This document shows positions 48,355-59,945 of a stretch of 64,000 nucleotides of DNA, piece by piece (positions within the stretch are counted from its first letter, which is position 1; each line of letters opens with the position of its first letter). The translations under genes were made by a program, and so were the position numbers. The notes under the pieces are model-generated. The model had not been told where the DNA came from. It searched no databases and saw only the letters and a list, made by a program, of their open reading frames with translations. The stretch covers positions 35,388-99,387 of the forward strand of contig NZ_FQUJ01000006.1 of the NCBI RefSeq assembly GCF_900128925.1. The letters run 5' to 3'. The stretch comes from Modicisalibacter ilicicola DSM 19980 (lineage in GTDB: Bacteria; Pseudomonadota; Gammaproteobacteria; Pseudomonadales; Halomonadaceae).

Positions 48355-50052
48355 ATGGCTACCGAGATCAAAGCGCCCAGTTTTCCAGAATCCATCAACG
48401 AGGGGACCGTCGCTACCTGGCACAAGAAGCCCGGTGACAGTGTCGATCGTGACGAACTGATCGTCGAGATCGAGACCGACAAGGTGGTTCTCGAGGTCGT
48501 GGCACCAGAGGCGGGCACGGTATCCGAGATCAAGGTCGAAGAGGGCGACACCTGCGAGTCGGAACAGGTGCTCGGCATGCTGGGTGACGCGGAAGAGGGT
48601 GGCGCCGATAAGGAGCAGGATGACGCCGAGAAGGCATCGCCGCAGGATGACGAGGACGAATCCAGCGGCGACGATGACGCCGCCGAGGATGACAAGGCCG
48701 AAGAGAAAGAGTCGGAAGAGAAGGCGGAAAAGAAGCCCGCCGAGTCTGCTGGCTCCGGCAAGAAATATGACGTGAAGGCGCCATCCTTCCCCGAATCCGT
48801 TCAGGAGGGCACGGTCTCGACCTGGCACAAGAAGGTCGGGGAGTCGGTCAAGCGCGACGAGGTGCTGGCCGACATCGAAACCGACAAGGTGGTGCTGGAA
48901 GTCGTGGCGCCGGCCGATGGCGCGCTTGCCGAGATCAAGGTCGAGGAGGGCGAGCAGGTTGAATCCGAGGCCCTGCTGGCCATCTTCGCCGAAGGCGGGG
49001 GTGGAGAAGGCGAGTCCGAAGGCGACTCCGACAAGCAGCCGTCGTCCAAGCCGAAGGGCGACAGCAAGGAGAATGACGACAAGCAGGACGAGGATGACGC
49101 CAAGCTGGGCGAAAAGATCGTCGCCCCGGCGGCCCGCAAGATGATCGCCGAGCACAACCTCGACGCCAGCAAGATAGAGGGCACCGGCAAGGGCGGGCGC
49201 ATCCTGAAGGAGGATGTGCAAAAGGCCGTCTCCCGGGGCGACGCCAAGAAAGCCGCCGAGTCCAAGGCGCCTGCAAGCAAGGCGCCCGCGAGTGGCGGCG
49301 GCAGCGATACCACCAAGGCAGCCGCCCAGGCGGCACCGGAAGTGGAAGGAGAGCGTCCCGAAAAGCGTGTACCGATGAGTCGCCTGCGCCAGACCATCGC
49401 CAAGCGCCTGGTTCAGGCCCAGCAGACGGCGGCGATGCTCACCACCTACAACGAGGTGGACATGACCGCGGTCATGAACCTGCGCGCCCAATACAAGGAG
49501 ACCTTCCAGAAGGCGCACGACATCAAGCTCGGCTTCATGGGCTTCTTCGTCAAGGCGGCCTCTGAGGCTCTCAAGCGCTTCCCCGATGTGAATGCCTCAA
49601 TCGATGGCACCGACATCGTCTATCATGGCTACCAGGATATCGGTGTGGCCGTGTCCACGGACCGGGGGCTGGTCGTGCCGGTGCTGCGCGATACCGATAG
49701 CATGAAGATTGCCGATGTGGAGAAGACCATCGTCGACTTCGGCAAGCGTGCGCGGGATGGCAAGCTGGGCATCGACGAAATGCAGGGCGGTACCTTTACC
49801 ATCACCAATGGCGGGATCTTCGGCTCGTTGATGTCGACGCCCATCATCAACCCGCCTCAGACGGCGATCCTGGGCATGCACAAGATTCAGGAGCGCCCGA
49901 TGGCGGTAGATGGGAAGGTCGAGATCCGGCCGATGATGTACCTGGCCGTGTCCTACGATCACCGCATGATCGACGGCAAGGATGCGGTGCAGTTCCTGGT
50001 CACGATCAAGGAACTGCTCGAAGATCCGGCACGTCTGTTGCTCGACGTGTGA
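48355..50052 (+). CDS. sucB: 2-oxoglutarate dehydrogenase E2 with two lipoyl domains
   Basis: A 565-residue dihydrolipoyl succinyltransferase, about 160 residues longer than the usual single-lipoyl enzyme. There are two lipoyl domains (1-77 and 138-212), with acceptor lysines Lys43 and Lys178, both in ETDKVVLEV. Each is followed by a strongly acidic linker (82-128 and 213-250). The peripheral-subunit-binding domain is at 256-292 ([33 protein letters not shown]). The catalytic domain is at 335-565 with His536 in [12 protein letters not shown]. The two lipoyl domains are nearly identical, pointing to a tandem duplication. SucB identity rests on the sucA/lpd/sucCD context and the [14 protein letters not shown] start. 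Confidence 0.96.
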   Translation: MATEIKAPSFPESINEGTVATWHKKPGDSVDRDELIVEIETDKVVLEVVAPEAGTVSEIKVEEGDTCESEQVLGMLGDAEEGGADKEQDDAEKASPQDDEDESSGDDDAAEDDKAEEKESEEKAEKKPAESAGSGKKYDVKAPSFPESVQEGTVSTWHKKVGESVKRDEVLADIETDKVVLEVVAPADGALAEIKVEEGEQVESEALLAIFAEGGGGEGESEGDSDKQPSSKPKGDSKENDDKQDEDDAKLGEKIVAPAARKMIAEHNLDASKIEGTGKGGRILKEDVQKAVSRGDAKKAAESKAPASKAPASGGGSDTTKAAAQAAPEVEGERPEKRVPMSRLRQTIAKRLVQAQQTAAMLTTYNEVDMTAVMNLRAQYKETFQKAHDIKLGFMGFFVKAASEALKRFPDVNASIDGTDIVYHGYQDIGVAVSTDRGLVVPVLRDTDSMKIADVEKTIVDFGKRARDGKLGIDEMQGGTFTITNGGIFGSLMSTPIINPPQTAILGMHKIQERPMAVDGKVEIRPMMYLAVSYDHRMIDGKDAVQFLVTIKELLEDPARLLLDV

Positions 50053-50072
50053 TGCGCCGCCAAGCCAATTAG

Positions 50073-51530
<1,458 letters not shown>

Positions 51531-51724
51531 CAAGAATACCGGCAGGAATCACCGGAAAGGAAAGAAGCGCCAGTTACTCAGAGGCGCATCGCTCGTCCTG
51601 GAGAGCCCCTCTGCAAGCAACCTCGCAGCGGCGCTCCGGGCGGGCGAAGGGGATGGCCAGGGCAGGCTGAAAGGTCTTGCTCTCGGTCATCGTTCGAGTC
51701 ACATGCAACCAATGGCATGACACG

Positions 51725-52891
51725 ATGAACCTTCACGAATATCAGAGCAAGCAGCTGTTTGCCGACTATGGCCTGCCCGTTTCCAAGGGCTTTGCCGTCG
51801 ACTCCGCCAAAGAGGCGGCCGAGGCATGCAAGAAGATTGGCGGCAATACCTGGGTCGTCAAGGCCCAGGTCCATGCCGGCGGGCGCGGCAAGGCCGGCGG
51901 CGTCAAGCTCGTCAAGGATCCCGCCGAGGCCAAGGCGTTCGCCGAGCAGTGGCTGGGCAAGAACCTGGTGACCTTCCAGACCGACGAGAAGGGCCAGCCG
52001 GTCTCCAAGATCCTGGTCGAGACCTGCACCGACATCGCCAACGAGCTCTACCTGGGTGCCGTCGTGGACCGCGCCACTCGTCGTGTGGTGTTCATGGCGT
52101 CCACCGAGGGCGGTGTCGAGATCGAGAAGGTCGCCGAGGAAACCCCCGAGAAGATTCTCAAGGCGGAAATCGATCCGCTGGTCGGCGCACAGCCGTACCA
52201 GGCGCGGGAACTGGCCTTCGCGCTGGGTCTTAAGGGCGATCAGATCAAGCAGTTCACCAAGATCTTCCTGGGGCTGTCCAAGATGTTCCAGGACAAGGAC
52301 CTGGCGCTGCTGGAGATCAACCCGCTGGTGATCACCGAGCAGGGCAATCTTCACTGCCTCGATGCCAAGATCAATCTCGACGGTAACGCGCTCTATCGTC
52401 ATCCGGACCTGCAGGCCATGCGCGACCCTTCCCAGGAGGACGAGCGCGAGTCCAACGCCCAGAAGTGGGACCTCAACTACGTCGCCCTGGATGGCAACAT
52501 CGGCTGCATGGTCAACGGTGCCGGTCTCGCCATGGGCACCATGGACATCATCAAGCTCAATGGCGGCCAGCCGGCGAACTTCCTCGATGTCGGCGGTGGC
52601 GCTACCAAGGAGCGCGTCGCGGAAGCCTTCAAGATCATCCTGTCGGACACCTCCGTGAAGGCCGTTCTTGTCAATATCTTCGGTGGCATCGTGCGTTGCG
52701 ACATGATCGCCGAGGGCATCATCGGTGCGGTGGAACAGGTCGGCGTCAACGTGCCGGTCGTGGTGCGCCTGGAGGGCAACAACGCCGAGCTGGGGGCCGA
52801 GAAGCTGGCATCCAGTGGTCTGAATATCATCGCGGCTACCAGCCTGTCTGACGCTGCGCAGCAGGTGGTCAAAGCGGCGGAGGGCAAGTAA
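51725..52891 (+). CDS. sucC: succinyl-CoA synthetase beta subunit
   Basis: A 388-residue ATP-grasp subunit: [57 protein letters not shown], and [34 protein letters not shown] near the C-terminal CoA-ligase domain. The E. coli protein also has 388 residues. ATG 51725 is chosen by homology; it overlaps sucD by one base. Confidence 0.98.
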   Translation: MNLHEYQSKQLFADYGLPVSKGFAVDSAKEAAEACKKIGGNTWVVKAQVHAGGRGKAGGVKLVKDPAEAKAFAEQWLGKNLVTFQTDEKGQPVSKILVETCTDIANELYLGAVVDRATRRVVFMASTEGGVEIEKVAEETPEKILKAEIDPLVGAQPYQARELAFALGLKGDQIKQFTKIFLGLSKMFQDKDLALLEINPLVITEQGNLHCLDAKINLDGNALYRHPDLQAMRDPSQEDERESNAQKWDLNYVALDGNIGCMVNGAGLAMGTMDIIKLNGGQPANFLDVGGGATKERVAEAFKIILSDTSVKAVLVNIFGGIVRCDMIAEGIIGAVEQVGVNVPVVVRLEGNNAELGAEKLASSGLNIIAATSLSDAAQQVVKAAEGK

Positions 52892-53763
52892 TGAGTATCC
52901 TGATCGACAAGAGCACCAAGGTCATCTGCCAGGGCTTCACGGGGAGCCAGGGCACCTTTCACTCCGAACAGGCCATCGCCTACGGCACCCAGATGGTCGG
53001 CGGCGTGACGCCGGGCAAGGGGGGTCAGGAACACCTGGGCCTGCCGGTATTCAATACCGTCAAGGAAGCCGTCGAGAAGACCGGCGCCGAGGCCTCGGTG
53101 ATCTACGTGCCGGCACCGTTCTGCAAGGATTCGATCCTCGAGGCCGCCAATGCCGGCATCAAGCTGATCGTGTGCATCACCGAAGGCATTCCGACCCTGG
53201 ACATGCTCGACGCCAAGGTCAAGTGCGACGAGCTGGGTGTGCGCCTGATCGGTCCGAACTGCCCGGGGGTCATCACGCCGGACGAGTGCAAGATCGGCAT
53301 CATGCCGGGGCATATCCACAAGGCGGGGCGCGTGGGCATCGTCTCCCGTTCCGGCACCCTGACCTACGAGGCGGTCAAGCAGACCACCGACCATGGCTTC
53401 GGTCAGTCCACCTGCGTGGGGATCGGCGGTGACCCGATCCCGGGATCCAACTTCATCGACATTCTCGAGCTGTTCGAGAAGGACCCGAAGACCGAGGCGA
53501 TCGTCATGATCGGCGAGATCGGGGGCACTGCCGAGGAAGAGGCCGCGGCCTACATCAAGGAACACGTCTCCAAGCCCGTGGTCGCCTATATCGCCGGGGT
53601 CACCGCGCCTCCCGGCAAGCGCATGGGTCACGCCGGCGCCATCATCGCCGGTGGCAAGGGAACCGCGGACGAGAAGTTTGCCGCCCTCGAAGAGGCGGGC
53701 GTCAAGACGGTTCGTTCCCTGGCGGAAATCGGCGATGCCCTCAAGCAGGCGACAGGCTGGTAA
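52891..53763 (+). CDS. sucD: succinyl-CoA synthetase alpha subunit
   Basis: A 290-residue subunit with a CoA-binding Rossmann domain ([24 protein letters not shown]). The phosphohistidine is His247 in [19 protein letters not shown]. It completes conversion of succinyl-CoA to succinate with substrate-level ATP/GTP formation and is the last gene of the TCA cluster. Confidence 0.98.
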   Translation: MSILIDKSTKVICQGFTGSQGTFHSEQAIAYGTQMVGGVTPGKGGQEHLGLPVFNTVKEAVEKTGAEASVIYVPAPFCKDSILEAANAGIKLIVCITEGIPTLDMLDAKVKCDELGVRLIGPNCPGVITPDECKIGIMPGHIHKAGRVGIVSRSGTLTYEAVKQTTDHGFGQSTCVGIGGDPIPGSNFIDILELFEKDPKTEAIVMIGEIGGTAEEEAAAYIKEHVSKPVVAYIAGVTAPPGKRMGHAGAIIAGGKGTADEKFAALEEAGVKTVRSLAEIGDALKQATGW

Positions 53764-53790
53764 GTCGCTGCGCACCGCTCGAGAAAACGA

Positions 53791-53817
53791 AGAAGGCACC
53801 CGCGGGGTGCCTTCTTT
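53791..53817 (+). terminator. terminator of the suc operon
   Basis: AGAAGGCACC/GGTGCCTTCT, 10-bp perfect stem with loop CGCGG, then TT. It lies 27 bases after the sucD stop and also faces the convergent gene at 53833. Confidence 0.8.
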
Positions 53818-53832
53818 GGATCTGAACTTTTA

Positions 53833-55713
53833 TTATCCCATCAGACTATCGACGGCCTGGGCACTCGTGCCGATCAGTTGGGTATCGAGGGCGCTACCGT
53901 CGGCATCCCGTACGGAAAAATCGCTCGGAAGCGCCTTGTCGTCACCATAGGCCTTGTAGGAAAAACGCCAGGTTTCCCCGGCTTCCAGAGTGTTGGAATT
54001 ATTGTCGGTGAGCCGGTAGCCGTCATCGTCCTCGATGATCCGAGCATTCCACACCCTGTCGATGTCATCGGGCAGGTCGAACTGGATTTCAGGGTCGACG
54101 ATGTCGCTGTCCGAGGTGTTCTTTATGACGACCTGAGCGACATAGCCGGTGGACCAGCCGCTGATCTTCGAGCTGGCCACTGCAACGCCGGCATCCGGGT
54201 CGGCTTCTTCGGAAGCGCTCGATCCCTCGCCGAGAATATCGGAAGGGCTGGGACGATCCAGTGCACTGCCATCCCGAATGTCCTTCGAGTCGGTATCGAG
54301 CACGGTACCATCGCCAAAGACGATTTCCTCGATGTTGTCCAGGGTATCCTTCTGGCGCTTGTCGTCGGTGACGTAGATCTTGCCGTTCTTGAACGATATG
54401 TCGAAGGTGTCGTAATCCTCGGTGTAACGCACGATGTCGTCGCCGTCACCGCCATCGAGAATGTCGTTGCCATCGATCCAGCTGTTGCCTGGGCCGCCCT
54501 GCAGGATATCGTCGCCCTTGCCACCGGTCAGGGTGTCGTTCCCCAGGCCGCCGTTGAGATAGACGCCATCGTCGGTGCCCTCGATCACGTCATCGCGCCG
54601 GGTACCGATGAGGTAATCGAAGGTCACCTCGTTGGCATCGGCATCGGTGATGGCGCCGAAGCTTTCGCCGCCGGAGTTGACCCACAGTGCCGGCGAGAGC
54701 TTGTCGGCGTCGCCATCGCGGATGGATTTTTCCACATGGACGGTGTTGCCATGGTCCCGTCCGCCATGGAAGTTGATGTCCCGGTCGGTGGACGCCACAT
54801 GGATGTCATTGTCGACGGAAGAACGCCAGGACGCGAACAGCAGGCCATGGCGCATGCCGCTGTCCTCGAGGTTGGCGAACTTGCCGTCGTAGCTTTCATG
54901 CAACTCGTAGGCGTAGCCGTTGCCGCCGCTGCCCTTGTTGAAGGCGCCCTTGGCCTCGATGTTGTCCACGTCGCTATCCAGGGTCTTGGAGAAACGAAAT
55001 GCGGTCGAGGGGCTATCGACGACGCGAATATCGGAAAGCTCACTGTCGACGGTACCATCGAGGGAGAGCGCCTGATACTTGGTGAGTTCCGACATGGTGT
55101 TCTTGAAGACGCTCGGGTCGGGATCGTCGGGCTCGAAGTCGATGGTGAAACCCTTGAGGGTGACGTCGTCCACCGTTTCGAGAAGCTCGACCTGGGTATC
55201 GCCGGCATCGAAATCGAAATGCACGCCGCGGTCCAGCTTGATGCTCTTGCCATCGACGGATTCCACCTTGGCCATGCTGGTACGCAGCTCGGCATACTGT
55301 ACCTTGCGCCAGGAGGTGTCGCCGATCTCTTCGAAGAAATCGTCGTCGTTGTCCTGCCAGATCCGCACCGTGTCACCCACCTTCAGGTCGTGGTCCCGAT
55401 CCAGTTTCAGGGTGCTGGAGCCTTCATCGACGCTCGAGGCGAGCCGGCCCATGTCCCAATTCTCGCTACCATCCAGGCGCAGCCCGTAGTCGTCGTTGCG
55501 ATCGAGGGCCGTGTCGCTGAAGGTGAGGGTGGTCTTGCTCGAGCCGGCGCCAATCAGGGAGATATCGGACCGAGAAATGGTGACCGAATCATTGAGCGTG
55601 TAATTTCCCGATGACAGCTGGATGGTGGCGCCCGCCGGCGCATCATTGATGATCTTCTCGAGTTCCTCGGCGCTGGTTCCGGTGCCGACGCGGATCTCTT
55701 TGTCACTACTCAT
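53833..55713 (-). CDS. putative secreted beta-helix/RTX/CBM2-like protein
   Basis: A 626-residue very acidic protein without signal peptide. The order is an N-terminal parallel beta-helix (about 5-385; GATIQLSSGNYTLNDSVTISRSDISLIGAGSSKTTL, then repeated short strands DVTLKGFTIDF, ELSDIRVVDSP). RTX calcium repeats follow (389-428; GLGNDTLTGGKGDDILQGG, GNDILDGGDGDDI). Residues 510-602 resemble a family-2 carbohydrate-binding module (SGWSTGYVAQVVIKNTSDSDIVDPEIQFDLP, EAGETWRFSYKAYG). RTX repeats and no leader suggest type I secretion. The fold fits a polysaccharide lyase, hydrolase or AlgE-type epimerase; the catalytic residues cannot be assigned. Start ATG 55713 has GGAGAC upstream. Confidence 0.72.
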   Translation of the reverse strand: MSSDKEIRVGTGTSAEELEKIINDAPAGATIQLSSGNYTLNDSVTISRSDISLIGAGSSKTTLTFSDTALDRNDDYGLRLDGSENWDMGRLASSVDEGSSTLKLDRDHDLKVGDTVRIWQDNDDDFFEEIGDTSWRKVQYAELRTSMAKVESVDGKSIKLDRGVHFDFDAGDTQVELLETVDDVTLKGFTIDFEPDDPDPSVFKNTMSELTKYQALSLDGTVDSELSDIRVVDSPSTAFRFSKTLDSDVDNIEAKGAFNKGSGGNGYAYELHESYDGKFANLEDSGMRHGLLFASWRSSVDNDIHVASTDRDINFHGGRDHGNTVHVEKSIRDGDADKLSPALWVNSGGESFGAITDADANEVTFDYLIGTRRDDVIEGTDDGVYLNGGLGNDTLTGGKGDDILQGGPGNSWIDGNDILDGGDGDDIVRYTEDYDTFDISFKNGKIYVTDDKRQKDTLDNIEEIVFGDGTVLDTDSKDIRDGSALDRPSPSDILGEGSSASEEADPDAGVAVASSKISGWSTGYVAQVVIKNTSDSDIVDPEIQFDLPDDIDRVWNARIIEDDDGYRLTDNNSNTLEAGETWRFSYKAYGDDKALPSDFSVRDADGSALDTQLIGTSAQAVDSLMG

Positions 55714-56228
55714 GCCCTGTCTCCAGTAACAGTGCGGCACAATGCGAAGGGTAAGGTTGTGCCTGATATCATTGAATGCTCATGTTTTTCAGAGATTCTG
55801 CGTACGAGATCGCGCGAGGCTGTCGCGGATCGAAACCTGCCTTCTTTGTGCCGCTCCCTGGAGTGAAGGCGAAGCCGCTGCGGATGCTACCCAGCAACCG
55901 AAGTCGTTGGCAATAGGCGGCTTTTTCATGAAAGGTGAGGTTTTGATATGGCGCTCATCATTATGGACAAAATGAGATTTTTAACCTTTTATAGATTACT
56001 GAAATAATTGAATTTTAACCCTGGTTAAACGAATAGAGTAATGCTTGAAAAGTGCTGAAACACCGCTTGGTGTTACAAATTAATTAATAAAAAATCATAA
56101 AATAACGCGCAAAGAGGGGCCGCAATCGACAGTGCTCGGCCATGCACGAGTCGCGGTGGGGGAGAGCATGCAAAAAAACGGCGAACCCGGGCAGTGCCCG
56201 ACGTTCGCCGTGAAGAAGACGGATGGGG
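55714..56228. other. 515-base gap, no gene
   Basis: Upstream region of the RTX gene. About 55960-56105 is very AT-rich (ending TTAATTAATAAAAAATCATAAAATAA), unlike the surrounding sequence, and would suit H-NS-type silencing. A plus-strand long-range pairing GCCGC/GCGGC followed by TTTTTC (55875-55927) may be a weak terminator. No riboswitch was recognised. Confidence 0.5.
56172..56210 (-). terminator. terminator of rnb
   Basis: Minus-strand stem CGGCGAAC/GTTCGCCG enclosing a second stem GGGCA/TGCCC, then seven T residues, 19 bases after the rnb stop. Confidence 0.85.
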
Positions 56229-58169
56229 TTAGAGCGCGGGGCGGGCGACCAGCGAGCGGGTATCCTCGCGTGCCTCGGTGAGCACTACCTGGATGGCGTC
56301 GCCGAGCTTGTAACGCTCTTCGCCGTCGACGCGCACGCGGCCTTCCTTGTCGTCGATGACCACCTTGTCGCGATCGCTGTGCAGCAGGGGAGCGGGAACG
56401 AAGACGGTCGCGCCGTTGGCGACGAGGCGCGCGCGCAGGCCGCCCCGATTGATATTGATGATCTCGGCCTCGAACGCCTGCTGGGCCTCGGCGGCCGGGG
56501 TCAGGTAGCGCACGTAGAGCCAGTCCTTGACGTCACGCTCGGCCATGCGATTGAGCTTGCGGCGCTCGGTGAGCTGCTCGGTCAGTGACTGGCTGGCTTC
56601 GGCCGGTGCCTGCTCGTTCTTGAGCACGCGCTTGATGAGTCGATGATTGACCATGTCGCCGTACTTGCGGATCGGCGACGTCCAGGTCGCATAGGCGGCA
56701 AGCCCCAGGCCGAAGTGGGGGCCGGGTTGAGCCGACATGCTGGTATAGCCCTGGAAGCGGCGGAGCCGCGCGTCCAGCCAGGCGTCGTTGCGCGCTTCCA
56801 GCTCACGCTTGAGTTCCCGATAGCGTGGCAGTTCGAGCAGTGCCTCGCGCGGGACCTCGATCTCCTGGGCGGTGAGAAACTCCAGCGCCGCATCGGCCTT
56901 CTCGGGTTCGAAGGCCCGGTGCACGTTGAAGATGCCGTGGCCGATCCTGGCGGACAGCAGGTCGGCGCAGCAGGCGTTGGCGGCGATCATCGACTCCTCG
57001 ATCATGCGATTGGCGATGCGGCGCTCCTCGATACGTACATCGAGCACGTTGCCGGCATCGTCCAGATCGAAGACGTAATCCGGACGATCCTTGCCCACCA
57101 GGGCATGCTTGGCACGCCAGGCGGCGCGCGCCTCGGTCAAGGCAGCCAGGGCCTGGAGCTGTTCGGCGACGAGGCTCTCCGGCCGCCAGTCGCCCTTGCC
57201 CTCGAGCCAGTCCGACACCGAGTCGTAGACCAGTCGTGCGTGGGAGCGCATGGTGGCGGCCAGGAAATGGTAGTCGCCGAGATTGCCATCGGCATCGATG
57301 TCCAATTCGCAGACCAGCGCAGGGCGCTCCTGGCCTTCCCTGAGCGAGCACAGGTCGTCGGCCAGGGCTTCCGGCAGCATGGTCACGTTCTGGCCGGGGA
57401 GATAGACGGTGAAGGCCCGGGTTCGCGCTTCCAGGTCGATGGCATGACCCTCGGCGACATAGGCGGTGGGGTCGGCGATCGCCACGCTCAATCGCCAGCC
57501 GCCCTCCGGGCGCGATTGGACATAGAGGGCGTCGTCCATGTCCCGGGTCGTGTCGCTGTCGATGGTGAAGAAGGGGAGTGAGGTCAGATCCCGGCGCTCC
57601 AGACCTTCGTCGGCCAGGGCCCAGTCTTCCCTGGCCTGGGGCGAGGCCTGCTCCAGTGCATGGCGCGCCAAGGTCACCCGCCAGGGCACCGCCGGATCGT
57701 CGCTCTTGGCGATCAATTCATCGATCTGGCTGAAGAAGGCGCGATCGTCGGGCTTGAGCGGGTGGCGCACCAGGCGTGCGACGACCCAGTCGCCATCGCC
57801 GATGCTGTCCTCATCGAGACTGCGCTTGATACGCGCCTTGAGCGCATTGTTGATCAGGGGATGATCGGGGATCACTGCCAGACGCCCGTCACGCTTCTGG
57901 ACCCGGGCGATGAAGCGGTCCAGCCCCGCCTCCAGGAGTGTCTCGGGCTCGACGGATGTCTTGTCACCCTCTTCCTTGAGGACCGCCTCGACCCGGTCGC
58001 CGTGCAGGACCCGCTTCATGGCGGGCGGGGGCACGAAGTAGGACTCGCCTTTGTCGGTTTCGAGAAAGCCGAAACCACGATCGGTGCCCTTGATGACACC
58101 TTCCACGCGAGGGGTGGTTTCACGGATCTGTTGCTTGAGCTGCGCCAGCAGCGCGTTGTTCTGCAGCAT
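56229..58169 (-). CDS. rnb: exoribonuclease II
   Basis: A 646-residue 3'-5' exoribonuclease, matching RNase II (644) rather than RNase R (over 750). Order is cold-shock domains (VEGVIKGTDRGFGFLETDKGESYFVPP), the RNB domain with the Asp cluster IDSDTTRDMDDALYV at about residue 206-220, the AYATWTSPIRKYGDMVNHRLI motif, and an S1 domain (AEIININRGGLRARLVANGATVFVPAPLL). A clear promoter lies 36 bases upstream. Confidence 0.94.
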   Translation of the reverse strand: MLQNNALLAQLKQQIRETTPRVEGVIKGTDRGFGFLETDKGESYFVPPPAMKRVLHGDRVEAVLKEEGDKTSVEPETLLEAGLDRFIARVQKRDGRLAVIPDHPLINNALKARIKRSLDEDSIGDGDWVVARLVRHPLKPDDRAFFSQIDELIAKSDDPAVPWRVTLARHALEQASPQAREDWALADEGLERRDLTSLPFFTIDSDTTRDMDDALYVQSRPEGGWRLSVAIADPTAYVAEGHAIDLEARTRAFTVYLPGQNVTMLPEALADDLCSLREGQERPALVCELDIDADGNLGDYHFLAATMRSHARLVYDSVSDWLEGKGDWRPESLVAEQLQALAALTEARAAWRAKHALVGKDRPDYVFDLDDAGNVLDVRIEERRIANRMIEESMIAANACCADLLSARIGHGIFNVHRAFEPEKADAALEFLTAQEIEVPREALLELPRYRELKRELEARNDAWLDARLRRFQGYTSMSAQPGPHFGLGLAAYATWTSPIRKYGDMVNHRLIKRVLKNEQAPAEASQSLTEQLTERRKLNRMAERDVKDWLYVRYLTPAAEAQQAFEAEIININRGGLRARLVANGATVFVPAPLLHSDRDKVVIDDKEGRVRVDGEERYKLGDAIQVVLTEAREDTRSLVARPAL

Positions 58170-58204
58170 GAGGACGTCGTCATGGTTGGCGAGAATAGGG
58201 CGCT

Positions 58205-58233
58205 ACTATACGGATTCGGATCGCCGTCGCCAA
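58205..58233 (-). promoter_or_regulatory. rnb promoter
   Basis: Minus-strand TTGGCG (58228-58233), 17 bases, TATAGT (58205-58210). Confidence 0.65.
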
Positions 58234-58310
58234 TCATGATGGCTATGGTGTAGTCGATAGCCGTCGGCGGGAGGCTCCCCCGACGTTTCCTCATGTTACA
58301 AGGATGTCCT

Positions 58311-59390
58311 ATGCCGGAAGCAAGCGAAGGTCGCTCCAGCGACTACAGTCGTCGTGTCTGGATCGCCGTGGGTGCCGGAACAACCATGGCCGTCCTGCTG
58401 ATCGGGCTATGGTTCAGCCTGGGTGTCCTGCTGATGGTCTTCGCCGGATTGCTGCTGGCCACGCTGTTTTCGCTGCCGGCGAATTGGTTGCATCGGCATA
58501 CCTTTCTGTCACGGCGGCTTTCCCTGGTGATCGTGCTGGTCACCTCCGTCATGGCGTTGATCACCTTCGGCCTGAATTTTGCCTTGAATCTGGGCCAACA
58601 GTTCGAGCGGCTGGCCGAGGTGCTGCCCGGCTCTATCGAGGGGCTGGAAGGCTGGGCAAGGGGGCATCCCATGGGGGCCTGGATGGCCGATCGCGTCGAG
58701 CAGATACCACCACCCAGCGAAGCCCTGGGGAGCTGGTCATCGCGAATTTCATCGATGTTCTCGACGACCCTCGATGCGCTGCTGAATCTGCTCGTCGTGT
58801 TGTTGATCGGACTGTTCATCGCCTTCGAGCCCGACCTGTACAAGCGGGGGGTGCTTCGGCTCATCGTCCCCGCCAGGCGTCATGCCGTCGCCGATTTCCT
58901 GAGGCTCGTCGAGCGCAAGATGGCCTGGTGGTTGCTGGGCCGGTTGGTGTCGATGACCATCATCGGGCTTCTGTCGGGGGGCGGCCTGTGGCTGCTGGGC
59001 ATTCCCATGGCCTTTTCCCTGGGCCTGCTGGCGGGCCTGCTGTCGTTCATTCCCTATCTGGGGCCGTTGCTGTCTGCGGTGCCTGCCCTCCTGGTGGCCT
59101 TTTCCCAGGACCCTACGTCGATGCTGCATGTCGCCGTGCTCTATCTGGGGATCCAGTTCCTGGAGAGCTATCTGGTGACGCCGCTCGTGCAGCGCGAGGC
59201 CGTCAGCATTCCACCGGGGCTGCTGCTCGTGGTGCAGCTCTGGCTGGGACTCTATGTCGGGTTGCTGGGACTGTTGCTGGCGGAGCCGCTCATCGTGCTG
59301 GGCATGCTGGCGGTTCGACGTTTCTACGTGGAGGGCTGGCTCGAGAAAAGGGCAATGTCGCGAGAAAGGCAGCCCGAAGAAGGAGGCTGA
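58311..59390 (+). CDS. AI-2E/PerM family permease
   Basis: A 359-residue inner-membrane protein with about eight helices in the PerM pattern: a pair near the N-terminus (VWIAVGAGTTMAVLLIGLWFSLGVLLMVFAGLLLATLF), a central soluble stretch, then SMTIIGLLSGGGLWLLGIPMAFSLGLLAGLLSFIPYLGPLLSAVPALLVAF and ESYLVTPLVQREAVSIPPGLL. Substrate unknown; members include TqsA and Na+/H+ antiporters. ATG 58311 is preceded by AAGGATG. Divergent from rnb. Confidence 0.88.
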   Translation: MPEASEGRSSDYSRRVWIAVGAGTTMAVLLIGLWFSLGVLLMVFAGLLLATLFSLPANWLHRHTFLSRRLSLVIVLVTSVMALITFGLNFALNLGQQFERLAEVLPGSIEGLEGWARGHPMGAWMADRVEQIPPPSEALGSWSSRISSMFSTTLDALLNLLVVLLIGLFIAFEPDLYKRGVLRLIVPARRHAVADFLRLVERKMAWWLLGRLVSMTIIGLLSGGGLWLLGIPMAFSLGLLAGLLSFIPYLGPLLSAVPALLVAFSQDPTSMLHVAVLYLGIQFLESYLVTPLVQREAVSIPPGLLLVVQLWLGLYVGLLGLLLAEPLIVLGMLAVRRFYVEGWLEKRAMSRERQPEEGG

Positions 59391-59423
59391 ACGACGTCAG
59401 CCTCCCGCCCCGGACCGGATGTT

Positions 59424-59864
59424 TCAATGCACCGTGATCACGCTGCACTGCGCGGTATGCGACACCCGGTGGGAGACGCTGCCGATGATCAGCCCGGTGA
59501 TGTTGCTCAGGCCGCGGCTGCCCATGAAGATGGCGTCGGCACCGATTTTCTTGGCCTCCTCGACGATGATCCGGGCAGGATCGCCTTGGCGAAGGGTGCC
59601 CTCGACATCGGTCATGCCGCGTTCGGCGGCTGCCTGCTTGGCAGCGTCCAGCGATTTTCGCCCGGCCCGCTCGAGCTCTTCCTGTGAGGCATCGATGGAC
59701 ACGGCGGCCATGCCCCATACCAGCATGGTATCTCGGGCAAGGCGTTCAGGAATGTGCAGGATATGCAGGGTGGCATTATCGATGCGTGCTATCTTGCAGG
59801 CCAGATCCAGCGCCTTCAGGGCGCTTTCCGAGCCATCCACGGGCACCAGAATCTTCTTGAACAT
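59424..59864 (-). CDS. universal stress protein (UspA family)
   Basis: A 146-residue ATP-binding USP: MFKKILVPVDGSESALKALDLACKIA at the N-terminus and the phosphate-binding GSRGLSNITGLIIGSVSHRVSHTAQCSVITVH at the C-terminus (G-2x-G-9x-G-S). It is preceded by AAGGAGA. Its stop faces the permease stop across 33 bases. Ligand and stress signal are unknown. Confidence 0.93.
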   Translation of the reverse strand: MFKKILVPVDGSESALKALDLACKIARIDNATLHILHIPERLARDTMLVWGMAAVSIDASQEELERAGRKSLDAAKQAAAERGMTDVEGTLRQGDPARIIVEEAKKIGADAIFMGSRGLSNITGLIIGSVSHRVSHTAQCSVITVH

Positions 59865-59945
59865 GACGCTTCTCCTTTCATTGGTATCATCGCTGGAACC
59901 ATTGTTGAGTGTAATACGCCGATTCTCTCGGCGCCGTGATTCGGG

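Noticed and set aside
55860-55930. Structured stretch upstream of the RTX gene as a cyclic-di-GMP riboswitch
   Set aside because: Lacks the conserved core and tetraloop receptor on either strand.
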